A stretch of 64,000 nucleotides of DNA, from positions 172,553,176 to 172,617,175 of the forward strand of contig OZ024743.1 in the NCBI GenBank assembly GCA_964016885.1, in the 5' to 3' direction. The position numbers were made by a program, and so were the translations under genes. Origin of the DNA: Eledone cirrhosa. Lineage: Eukaryota; Mollusca; Cephalopoda; Octopoda; Eledonidae. Each line of letters starts with the position of its first letter. Position 1 is the stretch's first letter. Under the pieces are notes generated by a model. The model ran no database searches. It had not been told where the DNA came from and saw nothing but the letters and a program-made list of their open reading frames with translations. This document shows positions 57,049-64,000 of this stretch, piece by piece.

Positions 57049-58697
57049 AAATAGGTGAACAAGCAAAACCAGGGGTTGTTCCCAGCGGAAAAACCTAGAG
57101 ATCTGCACGCACACATGAGAGCATGTTAACAGTTTCTCATAGAACCGTGTTGCTAAAATGAATCTATAAATCCTGAAAATATACATGTTGTCGATGTTGG
57201 CTTCCTCTTGTCAATAGTAGTGGTGTTGATTGCTGATATGATGATGGTGTATACACAAATATTTGTTATTGTTGGTGTTGTTGTTATTGTCACTACTACT
57301 GTCGTTGCCTTCCTCTTGTGATAGTTGATACCGCTACCTATTTCGGCTGTCAAGTTGGCTGCTGAATCAACTTCTGTGAGTGAAGTTTCAATGCCTTCTT
57401 TGATCGAAAATGCGGGGTCATTGGTTTTCGGCATTTTGAAATTTGGTGAAATTCTAATAAATATTTTGGGGCGGGGGTTTTAGGCGAGAGGGCCCGTTCC
57501 AGGGTGGTTTGTCAGAGGAAAATGTTCCAATGGGCCGCTTGTTCTCTGTGTAAGTGTTGGTATTAAACATTTTTTTTAAGAATGTTCACAAAACAAAACA
57601 AAAAAAAGGGTGAGAAACTCACCAGCGGAGAAAACATTAATCTACCATGTGCACCTTTATATATCCTTTTTATGATGTATTCGATGGTAATTTGGCATAG
57701 TTTCTAACTTTGGTTATTTCTTTTCAATTCCATATATTTTTCGATTTATTTAGACGGTTGTCTGTAATGTTTTATTTTGATTTGATGTAGATTACGGTGA
57801 GCTTTTGGTTGTACTTGCAGACACTTGGATATAAATAATGTAGTTACATATAATGTTTTCCGAGTCAGGTGTTAGTGCAGAACCTGTGGCTTTAGTGAAA
57901 GATTTGTAGTTATAGAAAATAACAATAGTAAAGTTGTTTTTTCAAAGTATTTTTTAGGGCTTTGAAATAGTATATAACGATTCTGATTCATTTATGGTGG
58001 TCAATTTAAGTTTGTTTTGATTGGGGATTTTGCTAGAAGGAATGTTTGGGAATGTGTGATAGATGAGGGAAAGGATTATAATGAAGAGATAAAAGATGGT
58101 GAGAGAGAGATGGTTGTGGGAAGCAATGGTTGGTGGGAGTTGCGAAAATGTGGCGTTTTGGCTGTTTCATGGACATTATGGCATTTATGTGGTGCGGTGG
58201 GGGTATAGCGGTTATTTGTTGGTCGTGTTGATAATTGATTGTGTTGTGGTGTTGATTCGTTTGTTGCGTGCGTACTCACTTGTAGCTTGCAATGTCGTAT
58301 GGTCACTGTTGTGTGATACAGTGTGACCAGAGGTTGTATGTGTGCAGGGAAGTGAGTAAGTATTCAACAAGATGATGATATGATAGTTCCTTGATCACGC
58401 AGAAAATGAATATATATAGAAATGAACCACGATGACACCAAACCGCTATATTATTAATTTCTTGAAAATAACTCACGCCGAAGCTATACTAAAAACACAC
58501 AAGAATTATGTACGTTATTTGTTAATTTGTAAAAGTAGAATTAAATTGTATTTACCAAGAAAACTTCATGAACTTCACTGTCTTGGTTAAGAGAGAGACC
58601 AAGAGATAGAGATTGAGTCAAAAAGAGAAAGTAAGAGAAATTAAGAGTCTATATGACCAGGAAAGAGAGAGAAAGAGAGAGGGAGAGAGAGAGAGAA

Positions 58698-58763
<66 letters not shown>

Positions 58764-59240
58764 TGTAGGCCCTAATGGGTCTGTAGAAAGCAAATGTTTT
58801 ACATCGTTACTCTATCAGAAACTGTTCCGAACTGCCTTTTGCTTGGTCTAAGATAGGCTATCTATATCTGTCGCTTCCTTTGTTCCTTGCTTTGAGACCC
58901 ACAGGAGTAACCTCGAAATATCACCTACGCACAAACTTGTTTAGGCCCAAAAGTGACCGTTAAATATCACCCAGGGGTCAAGGTGTGGACAGATTTCGCT
59001 ACAAGGGTGCTGGATGAGATTGTATGGGTTGTTAGGAGCAATAAGTGATGGGAGATGAAAGGATGCGATGATGGACTAGAGGGAGATGGGGTTTGTTCTG
59101 GTTAGATGTTTGGCTGGTCGGCCGTCGAAGAAACAACACCACGCGTTCGACCGGCCCCCTGTATCATGAAAAGAAAATCTTTTTTCGCGGAAATTATTAG
59201 ATTTTTCCAAATTTAAGGGTTTCTCGAGGACTTTCTATGT
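56951..59240. other. No gene recognised; simple repeats
   Basis: (AAAT)n at 57023-57048, GT-rich and AT-rich stretches, and (GA)n at 58667-58760. ORFs up to about 90 codons (for example 57434-57153, 58096-58326) have no recognisable motif. Confidence 0.55.
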
Positions 59241-59255
59241 TTATTTTAGGTTTTT

Positions 59256-59313
59256 CCGTCTGAAGAATTCAGGCTATCATAATTGATAGTCCTCAGTGAA
59301 ATATGTATAACGG
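59256..59313 (+). ncRNA. Hammerhead ribozyme, AT-tetraloop class
   Basis: CCGT (59256-59259) pairs with ACGG (59310-59313). Core CTGAAGA (59260-59266) and GAAA (59298-59301) are intact. Stem II (59267-59297) is long, with a C-C mismatch at the fourth pair. Stem III is AT / ATGT loop / AT, position 17 is A, and cleavage is predicted after 59309. AATAAA follows at about 59321. Confidence 0.75.
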
Positions 59314-59469
59314 AGTTTTAAATAAACCTGAATCAACTGAATATGGCCTCCGATCTTTTATTAATATATAATGCTCCGTCTTGTACCATTTATACAGGTC
59401 GTTGAGCGGTTCTTTTTATCTGCTTCACAACCGACAGACCATGGTGTGATCCGGCATCCTTGTTCTGTT

Positions 59470-59500
59470 AACCCCTTACTCTCTCTCTCTCTCTCTCTTG

Positions 59501-59565
<65 letters not shown>

Positions 59566-59583
59566 TGTGTGTGTGTGTGTGTG
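59470..59583. repeat. (CT)n, (TA)n and (GT)n microsatellites
   Basis: Adjacent simple repeats immediately left of the snap-back element. Confidence 0.95.
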
Positions 59584-59905
59584 TAGTATATTTGGCAATA
59601 TACCGTATGTTTAAATAAAAACATTTAGAAGACCATACGCTATCAGTTTTAAAGTAGTGACTATGTCACTTACTTCTTCTCGGCGAAAGAAGAGAGAGAA
59701 GCTGACAGTCTGTTTCACGCTGGTTGGCGTTCATCAGAGCCACGTACTCCCCTGCTTTCGCCGAAAAGAGGTGACATAGTCACTACTTTAAAACTGATAG
59801 CGTATGGTCTTCTAAATGTTTTTAATTAAACATACGGTATATTGCCAAATATACTATACATACATTCATGTATACATCGCTATTTCAGAGCACCAATCCT
59901 AATAT
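59584..59905. repeat. Snap-back element with canonical hammerhead in its loop
   Basis: Arms 59584-59675 and about 59770-59866 are inverted repeats (agtatatttggcaatatacc ... ggtatattgccaaatatact), then a terminal ctatttcagagcaccaat block as in the 45.2-kb element. The loop encodes a hammerhead on the minus strand. Confidence 0.88.
59700..59742 (-). ncRNA. Hammerhead ribozyme with GUC cleavage triplet
   Basis: Minus strand: core CTGATGA (complement of 59731-59737), stem II ACGC / GCGT with a six-base loop (59717-59730), GAAA (59713-59716), stem III ACA / GAC loop / TGT, then C at position 17, giving the canonical GUC site. Stem I is GGCT with AGCT (one G-U). All invariant bases are present. 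Confidence 0.82.
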
Positions 59906-59957
59906 ATATATATAAGGAATTTGGCCGGAGTATCGCTATTAGCTTTCTCCGATTATG

Positions 59958-60082
<125 letters not shown>

Positions 60083-60109
60083 AGAATCAAAGCTATGTTC
60101 AAAGCATTT

Positions 60110-60158
60110 ATTCACTTACAATTGTTTCATCCAAACCTAGGCTTGGAATCTTCGGAGC
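60110..60158 (-). ncRNA. Hammerhead-like motif, left arm of 1.2-kb palindrome
   Basis: Mirror of the 61164-61210 motif; the core is the complement of 60149-60155 (CCGAAGA). Stem II begins with a T-T mismatch in this arm. Confidence 0.55.
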
Positions 60159-60877
60159 ATTTTTCAATGTTTGTACACATAATTGACCTCCTTTCCAACG
60201 CAAGAGACATACAGATACATATGTATATATTGATGTACAGTGGAAGGACATATATTATATTATATTATTTCTGTATAGCAATTCAAATTCAAAATCAAAA
60301 TCAAAATTACAATTAAAACAAAATTAAAATACATTCGGCAGTTAACATAGATAATGCAAGAGGATAGTTTGTTAGTCAGATGTAGTAGTTAGTGTATGCG
60401 TTAGTTACACGTGGGGCATGCACGTGTGTCTCATTTATATATGATTATTGTATGGCAGGGTGTTACATGTAATACACGCACTTTAAGCGGGTAAGTAAGA
60501 GTATTATGGAGGTTGTAGTGGTAAGGTATTTTTTGTATATATTTTGGATACGAAAACCATAACTTTCTTTTGCTTCTCCTTTTTATTTTTATTTTTATGC
60601 ACACATACTTTTTTATTATATACAAAAAACACCTTACCACTACAACCTCCATAATACTCTTACTTACCCGCTTAAAGTGCTTGTATTACATGTAACACCC
60701 TGCCACACAATAATCATATATAAATGAGACACACGTGCATGCCCCACGTGTAACTAACGCATACACTAACTACTACATCTGACTTGCATTATCTATGTTA
60801 ACTGCCGAATGTATTTTAATTTTGTTTTAATTGTAATTTTGATTTTGATTTTGAATTTGAATTGCTATACAGAAATA

Positions 60878-61042
60878 TTTGTTTCTACTTTAGGCACAAG
60901 GCCAGCAATTACCCAGTGCATTACTGGTACTTTATTTTATCGACCCCGTAAGGATGAAAGGCAAAGTTAACCTCAGCGGGACTTGAACTCAGAATGGAAA
61001 GGGCCGTAACTCTATGCTGCAAAGCATGGCGTCAGACCCTCT
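60878..61042 (-). mobile_element. 5'-truncated SINE with 17-bp target duplication
   Basis: Minus-strand SINE lacking the last bases of its head (stops at gtcagaccctct). It is flanked by attgctatacagaaata at 60861-60877 and 61043-61059. The left palindrome arm shows the empty site near 60265-60285. Confidence 0.95.
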
Positions 61043-61163
61043 ATTGCTATACAGAAATAATATAATATAATATGTCACTCCACTGTACATCAATATACAC
61101 ATATGTATCTGTATGTCTCTTTCGTTGGAAAGGAGGTCAATTATGTGTACAAACATTGAAAAA

Positions 61164-61210
61164 TGCTCCGAAGAATCCAAGCCTAGGTTTGGATGAAACA
61201 ATTGTAAGTG
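61164..61210 (+). ncRNA. Hammerhead-like motif, right arm of 1.2-kb palindrome
   Basis: Stem I TGCT (61164-61167) with AGTG (61207-61210, two wobbles). Core CCGAAGA (61168-61174) has one change. Stem II is ATCCAA / TTGGAT, GAAA is 61195-61198, and stem III is ACA / AT / TGT. Position 17 is A61206. Confidence 0.6.
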
Positions 61211-61406
61211 AATAAATGCTTTGAACATAGCTTTGATTCTTGTGAATTCTATATAACTGTTCTGTAGAACAACTGATGTTATTACATTGAGCTATTTATC
61301 TTACTGGTAATAAGGTAGTAATAAATTACTGACCTTCACTGTTTAGGGTTTAAAATATATATAACTATAAAAGGTTTTGGTATATACATAACCATAAATA
61401 GTATCC

Positions 61407-61413
<7 letters not shown>

Positions 61414-61440
<27 letters not shown>
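61414..61440. repeat. (TA)n microsatellite
   Basis: TA tract between the palindrome and the next hammerhead-like unit. Confidence 0.9.
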
Positions 61441-61441
<1 letters not shown>

Positions 61442-61519
61442 CCACCAGTTCTTTGAGAAAACAACACCATACTTCGGGACAGGGCATACTGGGGGGTGGG
61501 GGTTCTGTTTGAGTTCTAG

Positions 61520-61576
61520 CTGTCTAATGAGGTCATAGTTGTTGAATAATGGTTATCACCGAAATATATATTACAG
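61520..61576 (+). ncRNA. Hammerhead-like motif, AT-tetraloop class
   Basis: CTGT (61520-61523) with ACAG (61573-61576). Core CTAATGA (61524-61530) has one change. Stem II GGTCATAG / TTATCACC has a C-C mismatch at the fourth pair. GAAA is 61561-61564. Stem III is AT / ATAT / AT. AATAAA follows at about 61585. Confidence 0.65.
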
Positions 61577-61624
61577 TGAATATGAATAAACGAAGTTAAT
61601 TTTAACCTTTTCATTTTTTTTTTT

Positions 61625-62231
61625 TATAAATATAGTTTCCATTTATTAATATATTGAATATTTACTCCAGTAAACTGTTGAGTGCTTTATATCAGTTATA
61701 AAACTTTTAAGCTTGTTGAATCCCAACAAATTAAATATAACTTCCGCATATATATATATATATATATGCGGAAGTTATATTTAATTTATATATATATATT
61801 TGTCTAACACTTTGATTGACCCGCCAAAAACCGGGGGTTATTTCCCTTGTTGCAAATAACACGTGACCACTAAATGTTCGAATCGCTGCTGTTAGCAACA
61901 CCATTTAGTGTTCGCCCCGTTCTTTGGTAGAACGAAATTCCTGTTGATGAAATGAGTCCTCTGTTCGATCATGAATACCACGAGCTTGCCAGTTACGTAA
62001 GTCTGATATTTGATTTCGGATTCATAGAAACACTTTAAATATATAACGTATGATTTGTCCAGGTGTATTTTTTCAACCTGTTCTTTCGTTACTTTGGTAT
62101 TGTGTGTTAGATTTTGCCTGCCACAATGTTCAATTTGTGAAGCTATTTAAACGTATGTTATTACTAACTCATTCATATCATAGGTCAAATTTGTTTGCAC
62201 ACGGCCAAAAATTCGATTTTACTAAGCCTCC

Positions 62232-62279
<48 letters not shown>

Positions 62280-62660
62280 GTAGAAGTTGTATTTAATTTG
62301 TTGGAAGTTCGACAAACATAAATGTTTATAACTGATTTAGAGCACTCAACAGATTACTGGAGTAAATATTCAATGATATTAAATAAAAGTTGTTGGAATA
62401 ATCACAAATGCTCTTTCCGAAAACTTGATAAAAAATGTTCAACTTCTCTATCAAACCTGATATGGAACTTAAAATGCAAAAATATGGACTATTCTTTAAC
62501 TTGGGAAATAAATTCGTAAGCACCCGCATACCGAAACAAAGCTTTATCTAGATTCTGCAAATTGTGTGTTGGGGAAATTTTCTTCATACTTAAATGTAAG
62601 AACTCTATTAATGTACGGACGAATTTATTTAGTTCTTGTAAACATCGCCTAAATTCAACA
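61625..62660 (+). mobile_element. Penelope-like element 3, 3'-end fragment with inverted copy
   Basis: 62275-62395 (gaagttgtatttaatttgtt onward) is mirrored at 61630-61765 in inverted orientation, with TA tracts between. 62322-62660 reads as the C-terminal end of a Penelope-like protein. The arrangement parallels that of Penelope-like element 1. Confidence 0.65.
62322..62660 (+). pseudogene. C-terminal fragment of a Penelope-like protein
   Basis: 62322-62519 reads TSLSNLIWNLKCKNMDYSLTW, then after a TAA it continues APAYRNKALSRFCKLCVGE, LKCKNSINVRTNLFSSCKHR. The spacing of IW.LK, C..C and the final C.H resembles the same region of Penelope-like element 1 (ANKIWQLKDANMEYKISW; HCGLCNMELF; FCRHK). 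It is a separate, diverged family member. The GIY-YIG core is not preserved. Confidence 0.7.
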
Positions 62661-63745
62661 TTTAGAACTATATATAAATTATAATTACACTTATAATATT
62701 TCTACTTATTTCCATAGCAATCTTATCCACTCTGTTTTAATATATTGTTATCTCTAAATCATATCTATAATATTTGCTATAATTTCACTTCTGAAAATTT
62801 CTTAAAATATATACATTTTTGATCCTAACTTTTAAATTTTTAAATTTTAATTTTAATTTTAATTTTAATATTTTTAAAGTTTTTTTAATTCTTTATTTTT
62901 TATTTATTATTTCTTAAATTTTTCATATATTTTTTTAAATTACTTATTTTTTTTTTTTAAATTACTTATTATTTTCCCGAATTTTTAATATTTTTTAATA
63001 AAATTTTTTAATATCTTTTATTAGATTTATAACCACTAACTAATTCAGGCTAAATAAATCTTTCAACATTTATATCTTTAACACTTATACTTATTTTGAC
63101 AAAATAGTCTCATACTAAAAAATAAATTTAAAAAACTGGAGTTTTTTCCGTATCTTCCCAATTTAAAATATATAAATATAAATATTCTTATTAACTCAGT
63201 TAACTTATTTACTCCCATTCAATACAAACCAATATACCTCATAACTCATTAAAACTATTATCTATAACACGATATACCCATCTATCCATTTATCTATCTA
63301 TTTATATATTTATCTATTTATTGATTTATTTTTCTATCTATTTATTTTTCCATATATTTTTCTATCTAATTTTAAATATATTTATTTTACTATATATATC
63401 TATTTATTTTTCTATCTACTTATAACAGTAAATATTATATTAGAAAAGAAATTTAACAACTAAATAATAGGTACCATTAGTAGATATATACTTAAAATGT
63501 ATTCCCCAAATTAACGTTACATGAGTTCTATTCATCCTCTTGTTAATTTCTCTCTCTATCTCGTAATATTAATATTTTTTCTCTCTCTCTTTCTCCAGTG
63601 TCATATAAATAAACGGTTGTTTTTCAATTATTTACATATTAATTTGCATATTCACACATAAGTTTGAATAATCCCTAATATATTTCCACTACCCAGTGAA
63701 TTTCCAACCGATAAGGTATGATTTTCATGGGTACGTCTCTATTTA
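62661..63745. other. AT-rich sequence, no gene recognised
   Basis: Very AT-rich with degenerate TTTA/TCTA runs, similar in character to the 3' region of Penelope-like element 1 at 34.6-35.1 kb. It could be that element's noncoding end. Confidence 0.5.
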
Positions 63746-63760
63746 TAAAACAAACTTTGT

Positions 63761-63823
63761 ATTTTAACTGATGAAAGCGTACCAATGTTGTCTTGATTGC
63801 CCTTGAAATATATATAATAAAAT
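63761..63823 (+). ncRNA. Hammerhead-like motif, AT-tetraloop class, intact boxes
   Basis: Core CTGATGA (63768-63774) and GAAA (63805-63808) are intact. Stem II AAG / CTT, then a C-C mismatch and further pairs. Stem III AT / ATAT / AT with cleavage predicted after 63816. Stem I ATTTTA with TAAAAT, after one A-A mismatch at the closing pair. AATAAA follows, and then a (TA)n tract at 63870-63900. Confidence 0.62.
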
Positions 63824-63864
63824 AAATATAGTTTCCATTTATTTAATATCATTGTATATATTTA

Positions 63865-63903
<39 letters not shown>

Positions 63904-64000
63904 GGAAAAAATGAAACGAAATTTCATTTCTCACTCTTGGTACGGCTGTTACTTAAATATAAGTATCCATACGTACATATATATATGTATACAGACGTAC

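Noticed and set aside
57153..57434. 93-codon Thr/Ile-rich minus-strand ORF
   Set aside because: Arises from GTT/GAT-type simple sequence; no motif.

Overview
The window looks like repeat-dominated nuclear DNA of a mollusc, most likely a cephalopod of the octopus or squid type. This rests on a recurrent tRNA-derived SINE with an ATT-rich tail, many long (AAT)n, (TA)n, (GT)n and (GA)n tracts, Penelope-like elements, and LINEs of kinds known from such genomes. The assignment is inference. I see no host gene, no rRNA or tRNA gene and no CRISPR. Essentially every coding stretch belongs to a mobile element.

Region 1 (1-30.7 kb) is a nest of non-LTR retrotransposons built inside (AAT)n microsatellite DNA. 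Seven copies of two related restriction-like-endonuclease (RLE) LINE families, resembling the R4/Dong group, lie head to tail on the plus strand. Each is bounded by (AAT)n. Two copies keep full-length single ORFs: 6220-9612 (1130 aa) and 26191-29841 (1216 aa). The others are 5'-truncated or carry stops. Two copies of an APE-type, Tx1/L1-like LINE, plus two insertions of about 30 bp made only of its 3' tail, lie on the minus strand in the same microsatellite. Family and strand are therefore perfectly correlated.

Region 2 (30.7-42.4 kb) holds a Penelope-like element whose 3' half is repeated as an inverted arm, two SINE types, Helitron-like termini, and a tandem array of a 310-bp unit that carries a hammerhead ribozyme fold.

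Region 3 (42.4-64 kb) alternates microsatellites with snap-back (inverted-repeat) elements, a deleted mariner, a second and a third Penelope-like element, a Helitron with a triplicated 5' end, and several decayed LINE fragments.

The most striking signal is a dense set of hammerhead-ribozyme-like motifs between 36 and 64 kb, on both strands. I found about sixteen by folding them by eye. Roughly half keep the invariant CUGANGA and GAAA boxes with three helices of the right topology. The best case is a 256-bp near-perfect palindrome (43201-43456) with an intact hammerhead in each arm. Many of these motifs lie within snap-back or tandem units and several lie beside Penelope-like sequence, so they look like retrozyme or Penelope-derived non-autonomous elements. 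Ribozymes of this kind are known in Penelope-like elements and retrozymes. Their repeated association with palindromes here is what I consider new enough to check.
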